A stretch of DNA of 64,000 bases, from NCBI GenBank assembly GCA_001770725.1, contig MERU01000009.1, positions 391,453 through 455,452 of the forward strand, written 5' to 3'. Shown in pieces: positions 1 through 9,308 of this stretch (the stretch's first letter is position 1; every line of letters starts with the position of its first letter). Made by a program: the position numbers and the translations under genes. The notes beneath the pieces were generated by a model. It saw only the letters and a list, made by a program, of their open reading frames with translations, was not told where the DNA came from and searched no databases. Origin of the DNA: Burkholderiales bacterium RIFCSPHIGHO2_01_FULL_63_240. GTDB taxonomy: Bacteria > Pseudomonadota > Gammaproteobacteria > Burkholderiales > Burkholderiaceae_C.

Positions 1-1117
1 CCGCTACATGCACTCCACCGGTGCCTCGGCGTTCTTCGTCGTGGTCTACCTGCACATGTACCGCGGCCTGATCTACGGCTCCTACCGCACGCCGCGCGAG
101 CTGGTGTGGGTCTTCGGTTGCCTGATCTTCCTGTGCCTGATGGCAGAAGCCTTCATGGGCTACCTGCTGCCCTGGGGCCAGATGTCCTTCTGGGGCGCCC
201 AGGTGATCATCAACCTGTTCGCCGCCGTGCCCTTCATCGGTCCTGACCTGGCCATCCTGATCCGCGGCGACTACGTCGTGGGCGATGCCACGCTGAACCG
301 CTTCTTCGCGCTGCACGTGATCGCCGTGCCCCTGGTCCTGCTGGGCCTGGTGGTGGCCCACATCATCGCGCTGCACGAAGTGGGCTCGAACAACCCGGAC
401 GGCGTCGAGATCAAGCAAGGCCCGAAGGATGCGAACGGCAAGCCGCTCGATGGCGTGCCCTTCCACCCCTACTACTCGGTGCACGACCTGCTGGGCGTCG
501 GTGGCTTCCTGTTCGTCTTCACGGCCGTGATCTTCTTCATGCCGGAATTCGGTGGCTACTTCCTGGAGTACAACAACTTCATCCCGGCCGACCCGTTCAA
601 GACCCCGCCGCACATCGCCCCGGTCTGGTACTTCACGCCGTTCTACTCGATGCTGCGTGCCACCACCGATGACCTGGTCAACATCCTGTGTGTCCTGATC
701 GGTCTGGGTGCCATCCTGAACCTGGTCAAGGGTTCGGGTCAGGGCAAGACCAAGGTCGGGCTGCTGATCGCCGCCGCCGTGCTGATCGGTCTGCTCAAGA
801 CCTTCGAGGCCAAGTTCTGGGGCGTGGCCGTGATGGGCGGCGCCGTCGTCATCCTGGCCTTCCTGCCCTGGCTGGACTACAGCCCGGTCAAGTCGATCCG
901 CTACCGCCCCGACTGGCACAAGATCGTCTACGGCATCTTCGTCGTGAACTTCTGCATCCTGGGCTACCTGGGTGTTCAGCCGCCGTCCGACATGGGCAAC
1001 ATCGTCTCGCAAATCGGCACCTTGCTGTACTTCGGCTTCTTCGTGTTGATGCCGTGGTGGAGCCGCCTGGGCACCTTCAAGCCCGTGCCCGATCGCGTCA
1101 CCTTCAAGCCCCACTGA
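1..1117 (+). CDS. petB: Cytochrome b of the bc1 complex (5' truncated by window edge)
   Basis: Membrane quinol-oxidising subunit of respiratory complex III. The frame is open at the left edge, so roughly the first 80 residues are missing; 369 residues follow the first visible Met. Both helix-B heme ligands are visible (His in MHSTGAS and in YLHMYRG), as are both helix-D ligands (FALHVI and AHIIALHE, followed by GSNNP). The Qo-site motif reads PVWY instead of the mitochondrial PEWY, a substitution known in proteobacteria. Hydrophobic helices continue to the C-terminus. Cytochrome c1 starts 20 bases after the stop, as in a petABC operon; the Rieske gene should lie just left of the window. Confidence 0.97.
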   Translation, partial: RYMHSTGASAFFVVVYLHMYRGLIYGSYRTPRELVWVFGCLIFLCLMAEAFMGYLLPWGQMSFWGAQVIINLFAAVPFIGPDLAILIRGDYVVGDATLNRFFALHVIAVPLVLLGLVVAHIIALHEVGSNNPDGVEIKQGPKDANGKPLDGVPFHPYYSVHDLLGVGGFLFVFTAVIFFMPEFGGYFLEYNNFIPADPFKTPPHIAPVWYFTPFYSMLRATTDDLVNILCVLIGLGAILNLVKGSGQGKTKVGLLIAAAVLIGLLKTFEAKFWGVAVMGGAVVILAFLPWLDYSPVKSIRYRPDWHKIVYGIFVVNFCILGYLGVQPPSDMGNIVSQIGTLLYFGFFVLMPWWSRLGTFKPVPDRVTFKPH

Positions 1118-1137
1118 TCAAGGCAGGACTCACAACC

Positions 1138-1905
1138 ATGAAAAAACTGCTTGCTTCCCTGCTGGCCGCTTTCGCCCTGGTGTCGGGCGCGCAGGCCGCC
1201 GGTGGTGCCCTGGTGCTGGACAAGTTCCCCACCGAACGCGTCACCGACCTGGCCGCCCTGCAGAACGGCGCCAAGATCTTCGCGAACTACTGCCTGAACT
1301 GCCACGCCGCTGCTTTCATGCGCTTCAACCGCCTGAAGGACATCGGCCTGACCGAGCAGCAGATCAAGGACAACCTCCTGTTCCCGACCGAGAAGGTGGG
1401 CGACGTCATGAAGGTGTCCCTGAATCCGAAGGATGCCAAGGAATGGTTCGGCGCCACCCCGCCTGACCTGACCCTGGTGGCCCGCTCGCGCGCCAGCCAC
1501 TCCGGCACCGGTGCCGATTACCTCTACACCTACCTGCGCACCTTCTACCGCGACGAAGCCCGTCCGACGGGCTGGAACAACCTGGTCTTCCCGAACGTCG
1601 GCATGCCGCACGTGCTGTGGGAGCTGCAGGGCCAGCGCGCCGCCAAGTTCGTCGAAGTGGCCGACCCGCACGATCCAGCCAAGAAGGTTCACACCTTCGA
1701 AGGTTTCGAGCAGTTGACCCCGGGCAAGATGTCGCCCCAGGAGTTCGACAGCGCCATGGCCGACCTGGTCGCTTACCTGCAATGGATGGGTGAGCCGGTT
1801 CAGAACCAGCGCAAGCAGATCGGCGTTGGCGTGCTGATCTTCCTGGCCATCTTCACCTTCATCGCATGGCGCTTGAACGCCGCGTTCTGGAAAGACGTGA
1901 AGTGA
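1138..1905 (+). CDS. petC: Cytochrome c1
   Basis: 255-residue heme protein of complex III that passes electrons from the Rieske protein to soluble cytochrome c. An N-terminal signal peptide (residues 1-20, ending GAQA) is followed by the covalent heme motif CLNCH at residues 52-56. The axial-methionine region follows (NVGMPHVLW). A single C-terminal membrane anchor (VGVLIFLAIFTFIAW) keeps the domain on the periplasmic face. The chosen ATG directly precedes the Lys-Lys signal sequence; the frame is open further upstream inside petB, but that part is a shadow. A hairpin with a T-rich tail follows at 1946-1990. Confidence 0.97.
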   Translation: MKKLLASLLAAFALVSGAQAAGGALVLDKFPTERVTDLAALQNGAKIFANYCLNCHAAAFMRFNRLKDIGLTEQQIKDNLLFPTEKVGDVMKVSLNPKDAKEWFGATPPDLTLVARSRASHSGTGADYLYTYLRTFYRDEARPTGWNNLVFPNVGMPHVLWELQGQRAAKFVEVADPHDPAKKVHTFEGFEQLTPGKMSPQEFDSAMADLVAYLQWMGEPVQNQRKQIGVGVLIFLAIFTFIAWRLNAAFWKDVK

Positions 1906-1945
1906 TGCGTCGGTCCCTGACGGCCTGAGCCGGAGGGGGCCCCAG

Positions 1946-1990
1946 GCGCAGTGGTCTGCCTTCGGGCGGCCACTGCGCTTCGTTGTTTTT
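1946..1990 (+). terminator. Rho-independent terminator after petC
   Basis: GCGCAGTGG (1946-1954) pairs perfectly with CCACTGCGC (1970-1978) and is followed by TTCGTTGTTTTT. It separates the bc1 operon from sspA. Confidence 0.75.
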
Positions 1991-2056
1991 CAGCGGGCGA
2001 GCTGCTTTGCCGATTTCGCCCCTTTTGCCTGTTTGTACCTTGAGGAGCTCACCGCC

Positions 2057-2671
2057 ATGATGGTGCTGTATTCCGGAACGACCTGCCCTTACTCGCACCG
2101 TTGCCGCTTCGTCCTGTTCGAAAAGGGCATGGATTTCGAGATCCGTGACGTCGACGTCTTCGCCAAACCCGAAGACATCGCGCTGATGAACCCGTACAAC
2201 GAGGTGCCCATCCTGGTTGAGCGCGACCTCATCCTGTACGAGTCGCACATCATCAACGAGTACATCGACGAGCGCTTCCCGCACCCGCAACTGATGCCGG
2301 GCGACCCGGTGGCCCGCGCCCGCGTGCGCCTGTTCCTGCTGAACTTCGAGAAGGAATTGTTCGCTCACGTGAACCTGCTCGAAGGCCGCGGCGGTCTGAA
2401 GGGCAACGACAAGCAACTGGAGAAGGCCCGCTCGCAGATCCGCGATCGCCTCACCCAGCTCGCCCCGATCTTCCTGAAGAACAAGTACATGCTGGGCGAC
2501 GACTTCTCGATGCTCGACGTGGCGATCGCACCGCTGCTGTGGCGCCTCGATTACTACGGCATCGACCTGTCGAAGAATGCGTTGCCGCTGTTGAAGTATG
2601 CTGAGCGCATCTTCTCGCGCCCTGCCTACATCGAGGCCCTCACGCCCTCGGAAAAGGTGATGCGCAAGTGA
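2057..2671 (+). CDS. sspA: Stringent starvation protein A
   Basis: 204-residue glutathione-S-transferase-fold protein that in E. coli binds RNA polymerase during starvation. An N-terminal thioredoxin-like domain carries SGTTCPYSHRCR in the place of a GST active site and the NEVPILVERD cis-Pro segment. An all-helical C-terminal domain follows, with LGDDFSMLDVAIAPLLWR. The start was taken at the double ATG after GAGGAG; an in-frame ATG 24 bases earlier lacks a good ribosome-binding site. sspB follows after 23 bases, the standard proteobacterial pair next to the cytochrome bc1 operon. Confidence 0.95.
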   Translation: MMVLYSGTTCPYSHRCRFVLFEKGMDFEIRDVDVFAKPEDIALMNPYNEVPILVERDLILYESHIINEYIDERFPHPQLMPGDPVARARVRLFLLNFEKELFAHVNLLEGRGGLKGNDKQLEKARSQIRDRLTQLAPIFLKNKYMLGDDFSMLDVAIAPLLWRLDYYGIDLSKNALPLLKYAERIFSRPAYIEALTPSEKVMRK

Positions 2672-2694
2672 CCTTCTTCCCGGCCTGATTGCGC

Positions 2695-3270
2695 ATGTCC
2701 ACCGAACAAGACTCCCAGGGCACCTCGACCCGCCCGTACCTGATCCGTGCTTTGCACGACTGGTGCACCGACAACGGCTTCACGCCTTACCTCGCGGTGT
2801 ACGTCGATCGCTCGGTCCAGGTGCCCCTGGAGTACGTCAAGAACAACGAGATCGTGCTCAACGTCAGCTTCGAGGCCACGAGCCAGCTGCAACTGGGCAA
2901 CGAGTTCATCGAGTTCAAGGCGCGCTTTGGCGGGGTGGCGCGCGACATCAGCGTGCCGGTGGACCACGTGATCGCCATCTACGCCCGAGAGAACGGCCAG
3001 GGCATGGCTTTCCCGGTGCCCACGCCCGCAGGCGGCGACGCCACCGATGCACCCGCTTCGGCGGTGCAGGACATCGACGATGCCGGGGTGCCCGAGCCCG
3101 TCATCTCCGATGCGCCTCGGCGCACTGGCGGTGGTTTGCGCCTTGCTCCGATGAGTCAGGGGGCGGACAGCACCAAGGGTCGCCCCGAAGGTGGCGACGG
3201 CGGTGACGATGACCCCACGCCTGAGGGCTCGGGGGGTGGTGGCCGCCCGACACTGCGTCGCATCAAGTGA
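2695..3270 (+). CDS. sspB: ClpXP protease specificity-enhancing factor SspB
   Basis: 191-residue adaptor that delivers ssrA-tagged proteins to ClpXP. The N-terminal substrate-binding domain is recognisable (RPYLIRALHDWCTDNGFTPYL, with VNVSFEATSQL). A long Gly/Asp/Pro-rich linker from about residue 105 ends in the basic tail RPTLRRIK, which corresponds to the ClpX-docking tail of E. coli SspB. A TTG six bases upstream is also in frame, but the ATG is preferred. Followed by tRNA-Thr. Confidence 0.94.
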   Translation: MSTEQDSQGTSTRPYLIRALHDWCTDNGFTPYLAVYVDRSVQVPLEYVKNNEIVLNVSFEATSQLQLGNEFIEFKARFGGVARDISVPVDHVIAIYARENGQGMAFPVPTPAGGDATDAPASAVQDIDDAGVPEPVISDAPRRTGGGLRLAPMSQGADSTKGRPEGGDGGDDDPTPEGSGGGGRPTLRRIK

Positions 3271-3306
3271 TGTGGTGGCGCTAGAATGCGCCCGGTGCAT
3301 CCATTC

Positions 3307-3382
3307 GCCGGCTTAGCTCAGTTGGTAGAGCAACCGCCTTGTAAGCGGTAGGTCGTCAGTTCGAACCCGACAGCCGGCACCA
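3307..3382 (+). tRNA. tRNA-Thr (TGT)
   Basis: 76-nt cloverleaf including an encoded CCA. The acceptor stem GCCGGCT pairs with AGCCGGC, the D arm is GCTC/GAGC, the anticodon stem ACCGC/GCGGT encloses CTTGTAA with anticodon TGT, and the T arm has the TTCGAAC loop. A TAGAAT -10-like box lies about 20 bases upstream. Confidence 0.97.
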
Positions 3383-3390
3383 TCATTTCA

Positions 3391-3424
3391 AAAGGCTTCC
3401 GAGCGCTTGCCCGGAAGCTTTTTT
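3391..3424 (+). terminator. Rho-independent terminator after tRNA-Thr
   Basis: GCTTCCG (3395-3401) and CGGAAGC (3412-3418) form a stem flanked by AAA and TTTTTT, nine bases after the CCA end. Nothing else recognisable lies between here and the DUF3309 gene. Confidence 0.85.
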
Positions 3425-3594
3425 CATTGGCTGGGCAGCGGTGAGGTCCTGCAACGGGTCCAGCTCACTGATGGCATTGAGCAGTCGCGAACCACGACAC
3501 CTCGGCCCCGCGCATGTTGGCCAACGCACAGATGGTGCCCGCTCAATCGCCTACTCTGGGTCACGAACGCGGCCATCGCCGCAGGGAGGACACC

Positions 3595-3753
3595 ATGAGT
3601 CTGGGCACCATTGTGCTGATCGTTCTGGTTCTGATGCTGCTGGGTGCGATCCCGGCGTGGCCACACAGCCGCAACTGGGGTTATGGGCCCAGCGGCGGGT
3701 TGGGGCTGCTGGTGGTCGTGTTGCTCATCTTGGTGCTGCTGGGGCGGATCTGA
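3595..3753 (+). CDS. DUF3309 family small membrane protein
   Basis: 52-residue peptide with two hydrophobic segments (residues 4-17 and 35-50) around AIPAWPHSRNWGYGPSGG, the hallmark of the DUF3309 family found in many proteobacteria. Function unknown. The ATG follows a strong GGGAGGA site; the frame is open 81 bases further upstream without a better start. It converges on the TolC-like gene, with 7 bases between the two stops. Confidence 0.85.
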   Translation: MSLGTIVLIVLVLMLLGAIPAWPHSRNWGYGPSGGLGLLVVVLLILVLLGRI

Positions 3754-3760
3754 TCGGCCT

Positions 3761-5167
3761 TCAGTTCGCCAGCAGCTTGTTGAGCTCGGCCAGGTCGTCC
3801 TGGGTCAGCACGCCGCTGGCCTGGCGCAGCTTCACCGAGCCCACGATGACGTCGTAGCGTGACTTGAAGAGGTCTTTCTGCGTGTTGGCCAGCTGGGTCT
3901 GCGCATCCAGCACGTCCTTGTTGATGCGCACGCCCACGCGGTAGCCCAGTTGCGTGGCCTCAAGCGCCAGTTTGGCCGACGACTCCGCGGCCTCGTAGGC
4001 CTTGACCTGGGCCAGGCCCGATTGCACACCCAGGTAGGCCTGACGGGTGCCCAGGGTGACCTGTCGCTTGGCGTTGTCCAGGTCGTGCTCTGCCTTCTCC
4101 TGGAGCTTGAGCACCTCGGCAATGCGGTTCTGCACGGCGTTGCCTGCGTACAAGGACATGTTCATCTCCAGCCCGATGGCGGCAGAAGTGCCCGCGCCGC
4201 CGGTGGTCCTGGCCAACTGGTTGGAGGAATCGATGTCGGTGCGCTGCAGGCTGGCCACCGCATCCAGCGTGGGCAGGTGGCCTGCACGGGCGCGTTTGAT
4301 CTCGAGCTTGGCGACCTGCAGTCCGGCCGAAGCTTTGAGCACGTTGGGCGAGCCTTGGGCCTGGTTCACCCATTCTTCCATTTCGCCGGGTGCCAGGCTG
4401 TCCAGCGTGGCGGGGGTGCGCAGCGGGTTGGGGATCACGTTCGCGCGGCCGACCAGTTGGTCGAGGGTGATGCGCTTGACGCGCAGCTCGTTGGCGGCAG
4501 CGAGTTCCTGTGCCGTGGCCAGGTCGTGACGGGCCTGGGCTTCGCGGGTGTCGGTGATGGTGGAGTTGCCGACTTCGAAGCTGCGCTGGGCGGCGGCCAG
4601 TTGCTCGGCCAGCGCAGCCTTGTTGGCCTGAGCGGTGTTGAGCACGTCCTGTGCACCCAGCACATCGAAGTAGGCCTGCGTGACGCGCACGGCCAGGTCC
4701 TGAGCAGCCAGTTGCAAGTTGGCGTCGGCCACGAGCCGGGTCTGTTCGGCCTGGTCAAGGCGGGCGAAGCTGTCGGCGTTGTAGATCGTTTGGCGTGCTT
4801 GCAAGCCCACGCGCTTGTTGGTCGTGTTGCTGTCGTAGGAGGTGGCAGGAAGGGCCACCTGTGGTGCGTCCGCGCTGGAGTTGAAATCCGTTCGGTTGAT
4901 GCTGGCCTGCAGGTTCACCGAGGGGCGCACCAGGGACTTGGCCTGGTCGGCTTTGCTGTATTCCGATTCAGCCTGTGCCCGGGCGGCCATGTAGGTGGCG
5001 TCGTAGAGCTTGGCGGCGTCATAGAGCTCCAGCAGGCTGTCAGCCTGCGCCGTTGTGGCCACGAAGGTGCCCAAGGCCAGCATCGCGATCGCCCGGGAGA
5101 CGGCAGAGCGGCGGCGGCGAACCGACGGTGCGCGTTGGGGCAGGGGCGTGACGGCGAACTGGGACAT
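3761..5167 (-). CDS. tolC: TolC family outer-membrane efflux protein
   Basis: 468-residue outer-membrane channel of type I secretion or RND efflux. After a basic N-terminus comes a signal peptide (about residues 26-42, ending TTAQA), then DSLLELYDAAKLYDATY, the typical first helix of TolC. Two long heptad-rich OEP repeats follow, with QARQTIYNADSFARL and the second-repeat motif ATQLGYRVGVRINKDVLDAQ. No inner-membrane pump or adaptor gene is adjacent, so the partner is unknown. A methyltransferase-like gene lies 52 bases upstream on the same strand. Confidence 0.92.
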   Translation of the reverse strand: MSQFAVTPLPQRAPSVRRRRSAVSRAIAMLALGTFVATTAQADSLLELYDAAKLYDATYMAARAQAESEYSKADQAKSLVRPSVNLQASINRTDFNSSADAPQVALPATSYDSNTTNKRVGLQARQTIYNADSFARLDQAEQTRLVADANLQLAAQDLAVRVTQAYFDVLGAQDVLNTAQANKAALAEQLAAAQRSFEVGNSTITDTREAQARHDLATAQELAAANELRVKRITLDQLVGRANVIPNPLRTPATLDSLAPGEMEEWVNQAQGSPNVLKASAGLQVAKLEIKRARAGHLPTLDAVASLQRTDIDSSNQLARTTGGAGTSAAIGLEMNMSLYAGNAVQNRIAEVLKLQEKAEHDLDNAKRQVTLGTRQAYLGVQSGLAQVKAYEAAESSAKLALEATQLGYRVGVRINKDVLDAQTQLANTQKDLFKSRYDVIVGSVKLRQASGVLTQDDLAELNKLLAN

Positions 5168-5219
5168 CTTCGATCCTTGAGGTGAGAAGCGCGGGGGGAG
5201 GTGGGGGAGACCGCGAGGG

Positions 5220-5873
5220 TCAGAACTGGAAGCGGCTGGGCTCCGGGAAGCCGGGCAGGCGAGCGGCGACGGTGTCGAACAGCTCCTGACGGCTGAACTG
5301 GTTGGCGGCCACGCGCGTGAACAGCGTCGCCTGCATCACCGGTTCCTGGCCCAGGATGGCCAGCAGGCGCCCACCGACCTTGAGCTGGTCGAGCAGGGCT
5401 TGAGGGGCTTGGGCAAGCGAGCCCGTGAGCAAGATGGCGTCGAACGGGGCCTGGGCAGCCAGACCGGTGCTGCCATCGGCCTGCACGATTTCGGCGTTGT
5501 TGACGCCGGCCTTGCGCAGGTTGGTGCGGGCCTGGGCGGCCAGCGCGGGGTCGGCTTCGAGGCCGATCACGCGCTGGGCCTTGTGGGCCAGCAGCGCGGT
5601 GACGTAACCGGTGGCAGCGCCCACCTGCAGCACGGTGTCGCGCTTGCTCAGGTTGAGGTCCTGCACCAGGCGGGCTTCGACGCGCGGGGCCAGCAGGCTG
5701 CGGCCACCGCCCAGGGGCAACTCCAGGTCCATGAAGGCCTGCGCCTGGTGGGCTGCGGGGACGAAGTCTTCGCGTCGCACGGCCGACAGCAGCTCCAGCA
5801 CCGAGGTGTCCAGGACATCCCAGGGGCGGATCTGTTGCTCGATCATGTTGAAGCGGGCTTGTTCGACGTTCAT
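5220..5873 (-). CDS. Protein-L-isoaspartate O-methyltransferase family protein
   Basis: 217-residue Rossmann-fold methyltransferase related to Pcm, often found upstream of tolC in betaproteobacteria. The N-terminus (MIEQQIRPWDVLD) and REDFVP motif are typical. The SAM motif is degenerate (VLQVGAATGYVTALLA instead of VLEIGTGSGY), and the usual substrate segment TISQP is replaced by RSLLAP, so repair activity is doubtful. The start was set at the ATG preceded by TAGGA; an in-frame ATG 9 bases upstream is possible. Confidence 0.82.
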   Translation of the reverse strand: MNVEQARFNMIEQQIRPWDVLDTSVLELLSAVRREDFVPAAHQAQAFMDLELPLGGGRSLLAPRVEARLVQDLNLSKRDTVLQVGAATGYVTALLAHKAQRVIGLEADPALAAQARTNLRKAGVNNAEIVQADGSTGLAAQAPFDAILLTGSLAQAPQALLDQLKVGGRLLAILGQEPVMQATLFTRVAANQFSRQELFDTVAARLPGFPEPSRFQF

Positions 5874-5990
5874 GCTGGGCATCCTACGGGAGACGGTAAG
5901 GGGAAGGTATCCGGGGAAAACTGAGATTTTAAGAAGACCCACCCGACTCGGGGTGGATTGCCGTCGCGCGAGGCGACATTTGTGTCCGCC

Positions 5991-6644
5991 TCACGACTGC
6001 GGCGCTCGCTCCAGGCCTTTGAGGATCAGGTCGATCTGGGTGTGCATGAAGCGTTGCGGGTCCAGCGGGGCCGGGTTGGACGAGCACACCGAGGTGCATT
6101 GGCGGTAGAGGATGAGGAATTGCGCCGGGGCGATCAGGCCGTGGACCACGGAGGTGACGTCCATGTTTCGGAACTCGCCGCGCCGGATGCCGCGTTCGAT
6201 CACGCGCGACAGCAGGGTGTGGCTGGGGGCCACCACCTCATCCAGGTAGAACTGAGCCACGTCTGGGAAGGCGCGGGCTTCGCTCATGATGAGCAGCAGC
6301 AGGCCGGCGGCTTTGGACGAGCCCACCTTGGTCCACCAGGTCTCGGCCAGCAGGCGCAGCAGCTCCGATGTGGAGCCTTCGAATTGATCGGCCAGCTCGT
6401 CGCCAGCGCTGATGGCATCGATCAGGTGGGCTCGCACAACCGCCTTGAACAGCTCGTCCTTGCTGGGGTAGTAGAGGTAGAGCGTGCCTTTGGAGACGCC
6501 CGCGCGGTGCGCCACCTCTTCGGCGCGAGTGGCGGCCAGGCCCTTTTCGACGAAGAGGTCGAGCGCGGCTTCGAGCAGCTCCTGCGGGCGGGCTGCCTTG
6601 CGGCGCTGCCTGCCGCGGGGCAGGGCCTGGCTGAGCACGGCCAT
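5991..6644 (-). CDS. TetR family transcriptional regulator
   Basis: About 217 residues. The N-terminal helix-turn-helix (ELLEAALDLFVEKGLAATR, then HRAGVSKGTLYLYYPSKDELF) is classic TetR; the rest is an all-helical ligand domain with a YhgD-like AefR/TetR_C character. The frame is open upstream to 6782, but those residues are low-complexity and would cover the palindrome at 6737-6750, so the ATG at 6644 is preferred. Divergent from the thioesterase gene at 6847; autoregulation and control of that gene or of the acyl-CoA genes is an inference from position. Confidence 0.88.
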   Translation of the reverse strand: MAVLSQALPRGRQRRKAARPQELLEAALDLFVEKGLAATRAEEVAHRAGVSKGTLYLYYPSKDELFKAVVRAHLIDAISAGDELADQFEGSTSELLRLLAETWWTKVGSSKAAGLLLLIMSEARAFPDVAQFYLDEVVAPSHTLLSRVIERGIRRGEFRNMDVTSVVHGLIAPAQFLILYRQCTSVCSSNPAPLDPQRFMHTQIDLILKGLERAPQS

Positions 6645-6736
6645 GGCGTCGCTCAGCGGACAGCTGGTGGTGGGCGGGTCGGCGGGCAGGGCAGCGCCGA
6701 CGGGAGGCTGGACTCGTTTCAAGCGTGGCAAATAAC

Positions 6737-6750
6737 TGACTCTTGGGTCA
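6737..6750. promoter_or_regulatory. Candidate TetR operator palindrome
   Basis: TGAC-N6-GTCA (TGACTCTTGGGTCA) lies in the intergenic region between the divergent TetR and thioesterase genes, the usual place for a TetR operator. Sequence symmetry and position are the only evidence. Confidence 0.45.
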
Positions 6751-6846
6751 TTAATGTAGCTGTCGCCGCCGAAGCCGGTCAACGTCCGGGCTCCTGTATG
6801 GTCATGCTTCCTGTGTTTTCAGCCTGAACCCGCTTCAGCCTTCACC

Positions 6847-7287
6847 ATGAGCCGTCCCCAACCCCAGCCTCGCGAGGCTTACGCCCACTTCAGCACCATC
6901 ACCACGCGCTGGATGGACAACGACGTCTACGGACACGTCAACAACGTCACCTACTACAGCTACTTCGACACGGCGGTGAACCGCTACCTGATCGAGGCCG
7001 GCGTGCTCGACATCCACGAAGGCGAGGTGATCGGCCTGGTCATCGAGACCCACTGCAACTACTTCGCGCCGCTGGCCTTCCCGCGCAACGTCGAGGCCGG
7101 CATCCGCGTGGCCCATGTGGGCAAGAGCAGCGTGCGCTACGAGATCGGCCTGTTCGAGGCCGGTGAGCCTTTGAGCGCAGCCTGCGGTCACTTCGTGCAC
7201 GTCTACGTGGACCGCCACGAGCGCCGTCCCACGACCTTGCCTGAATCCTTCCTGCAGGCCTTGTCGAAACTGCAACGGCCCGCCTGA
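6847..7287 (+). CDS. Acyl-CoA thioesterase, hot-dog fold (4HBT/YbgC type)
   Basis: 146 residues with the 4-hydroxybenzoyl-CoA-thioesterase signature TRWMDNDVYGHVNNVTYYSYFDTA, in which Asp acts as nucleophile or base and HVNN precedes the long helix. It likely hydrolyses acyl-CoA in the cytoplasm. It sits between a TetR regulator (divergent) and an acyl-CoA synthetase, which fits fatty-acid metabolism. Substrate chain length cannot be read from the sequence. Confidence 0.9.
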   Translation: MSRPQPQPREAYAHFSTITTRWMDNDVYGHVNNVTYYSYFDTAVNRYLIEAGVLDIHEGEVIGLVIETHCNYFAPLAFPRNVEAGIRVAHVGKSSVRYEIGLFEAGEPLSAACGHFVHVYVDRHERRPTTLPESFLQALSKLQRPA

Positions 7288-7434
7288 GCGCTTCCAGGGT
7301 ATTCCCTGGCGTTCGTCGCGAAATCGCGCGTGCTCGGCCGTCTATGATTTCTGGGTGGATCTGAGGTCTGGTGTTATCAGATCGAGGATCTTTGCCCCGT
7401 TGTCTTTTTCTTGAGCCGTTTCTCGGAGGTTTCC

Positions 7435-9066
7435 ATGAGCCTGATGGGCCAGATGATGCACATGCCCCTGCTGATCTCGTCGCTGTTGACGCACGCAGCG
7501 CGCCACAACGGCGACACCGAGATCGTGTCCAAGCGCGTTGAGGGCGACATGCATCGCACCACCTGGGCCGAGGTCGAGCTGCGTTCACGCAAGCTGGCCC
7601 AAGCCCTGGATCGCCTGGGCCTGAAGGCCGGTGACCGCGTCGGCACGCTGGCCTGGAACGGCTACCGCCACCTGGAGATCTACTACGCGGTGTCGGGCTC
7701 GCAGCGCGTGTGCCACACCATCAACCCGCGTCTGTTCCCGCAGCAGGTGGCCTGGATCGCGACCGACGCGCAGGACCAGGTCATCTTCGTGGACCTCAAC
7801 ATCTTCCCGCTGGTCGAGAAGCTGGCACCCATGCTGCCCACGCTCAAGCACGTGGTGTTGATGTGTGGCCGCGAGCACATGCCCAAGGAATCGGCGCTCC
7901 AGAACCTGCATTGCTATGAAGAGCTGCTGGCCGCCGAAGACGGCAGCTACCAGTGGCCTTCGTTCGACGAGAACTCGGCGGCGAGCATCTGCTACACCTC
8001 GGGCACGACGGGCAACCCCAAGGGCGCCGTGTACTCGCACCGCTCGACCGTGCTGCACGCGTTCGCCGCGGCCCTGCCTGACGCGATGTGCCTCAAGGCC
8101 ACCGACACGGTGCTGCCGGTGGTGCCCATGTTCCACGTCAACGCCTGGGGCCTGCCGTATGCCGCCGCGATGGTCGGCTGCAAGCTGGTGATGCCGGGCC
8201 ACCACCTCGATGGCGCGTCGCTGTACAACCTCTTCGAAGAAGAGAAGGTCACGATGTCGGCCGGTGTGCCCACCATCTGGCTGGGCCTGCTCAACCACGT
8301 CAAGGCCAACGGCCTGAAGTTCAGCACCTTCAAGAGCACCGTGATCGGCGGCGCGGCTTGCCCGCCCGCGATGATCCGCGCCTTCGAGAACGAATACGGT
8401 GTCGAAGTCATCCACGCCTGGGGCATGACCGAGATGTCGCCTCTGGGCACGCTGGGTCGCCTCAAGACCAAGCACGCCGAGTGGTCCACCGAAGACAAGC
8501 AGAAGCTGCTGGAAAAGCAGGGCAAGTCGGTGTTTGGTGTCGACATGCGCATCGTCGATGGCGACGGCAAGGTGCTGCCATGGGATGGCAAGGCCGCGGG
8601 TGACCTGGAGGTCAAGGGCCACTGGGTCATCAACAGCTACTTCAACATCGACAAGTCGCCGCTGCACGATGGCTGGTTCCCCACGGGCGACGTGGCCACC
8701 ATCGATGCCGATGGCTACATGCAGATCACCGACCGCTCCAAGGACGTGATCAAGTCGGGTGGCGAGTGGATCAGCTCCATCGACCTGGAGAACGTGCTGA
8801 TGGCCCACCCCGCGGTGCACGAGGCGGCGGCCATCTCCTGCTTCCACCCCAAGTGGGACGAGCGCCCGCTGATGGTGGTGGTCAAGAAGCCGGGTGTCGA
8901 GGTCTCGGTTGACGAGCTCATCGCTTTCTACGACGGCAAGATCCCGAAATGGCAGACGCCGGACGACGTGGTGTTCGTCGACGAGATCCCGCACACGGCG
9001 ACCGGCAAGATCTCGAAGTTGCAATTGCGCGAGCGCTTCAAGGACCACAAGTTGCCGACCGCCTGA
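7435..9066 (+). CDS. Acyl-CoA synthetase (AMP-forming ligase)
   Basis: 543-residue ANL-superfamily ligase that activates a fatty or medium-chain carboxylic acid to its CoA thioester. Visible are the P-loop [11 protein letters not shown] (about residues 186-196), [29 protein letters not shown], and the A10 lysine in [15 protein letters not shown] near the C-terminus. The length and the N-terminus [15 protein letters not shown] resemble the DmdB/AlkK-like branch. The ATG is preceded by CGGAGGT. A terminator follows at 9097. It probably feeds the beta-oxidation genes at 14.9-23 kb. Confidence 0.93.
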   Translation: MSLMGQMMHMPLLISSLLTHAARHNGDTEIVSKRVEGDMHRTTWAEVELRSRKLAQALDRLGLKAGDRVGTLAWNGYRHLEIYYAVSGSQRVCHTINPRLFPQQVAWIATDAQDQVIFVDLNIFPLVEKLAPMLPTLKHVVLMCGREHMPKESALQNLHCYEELLAAEDGSYQWPSFDENSAASICYTSGTTGNPKGAVYSHRSTVLHAFAAALPDAMCLKATDTVLPVVPMFHVNAWGLPYAAAMVGCKLVMPGHHLDGASLYNLFEEEKVTMSAGVPTIWLGLLNHVKANGLKFSTFKSTVIGGAACPPAMIRAFENEYGVEVIHAWGMTEMSPLGTLGRLKTKHAEWSTEDKQKLLEKQGKSVFGVDMRIVDGDGKVLPWDGKAAGDLEVKGHWVINSYFNIDKSPLHDGWFPTGDVATIDADGYMQITDRSKDVIKSGGEWISSIDLENVLMAHPAVHEAAAISCFHPKWDERPLMVVVKKPGVEVSVDELIAFYDGKIPKWQTPDDVVFVDEIPHTATGKISKLQLRERFKDHKLPTA

Positions 9067-9096
9067 CGTCGCGCAAAGACCTTGCCTCATTCGCTG

Positions 9097-9130
9097 AAAG
9101 GATCATCCCGAAAGGGGTGGTCCTTTTTTT
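9097..9130 (+). terminator. Rho-independent terminator after acyl-CoA synthetase
   Basis: GGATCATCCC, a GAAA loop and GGGGTGGTCC (with G-U pairs), followed by seven T residues. Confidence 0.88.
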
Positions 9131-9308
9131 GTTCATCGGCCGCAAAGCCCGATCTGATCGGCCTTCGCGGCCGATGACCGTTTGCACGACGAAGACGTCC
9201 GAACGTTCGTTTGAAGTGTTGGGTGTTGCGGGTCATCCCTGAAGGCACCCCCCAAGGCAAGGGGGTAAATTGTGTTCGGCTGTGAGCCTCGACTCAAAGG
9301 AGAAAGCA

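Noticed and set aside
1138..1905. Cytochrome c1 start further upstream in the open frame from 688
   Set aside because: The upstream frame is inside cytochrome b and Arg/Pro-rich; the ATG at 1138 directly begins a signal peptide.
5991..6782. Longer TetR start at 6782
   Set aside because: It would cover the intergenic palindrome and add low-complexity residues before the helix-turn-helix.
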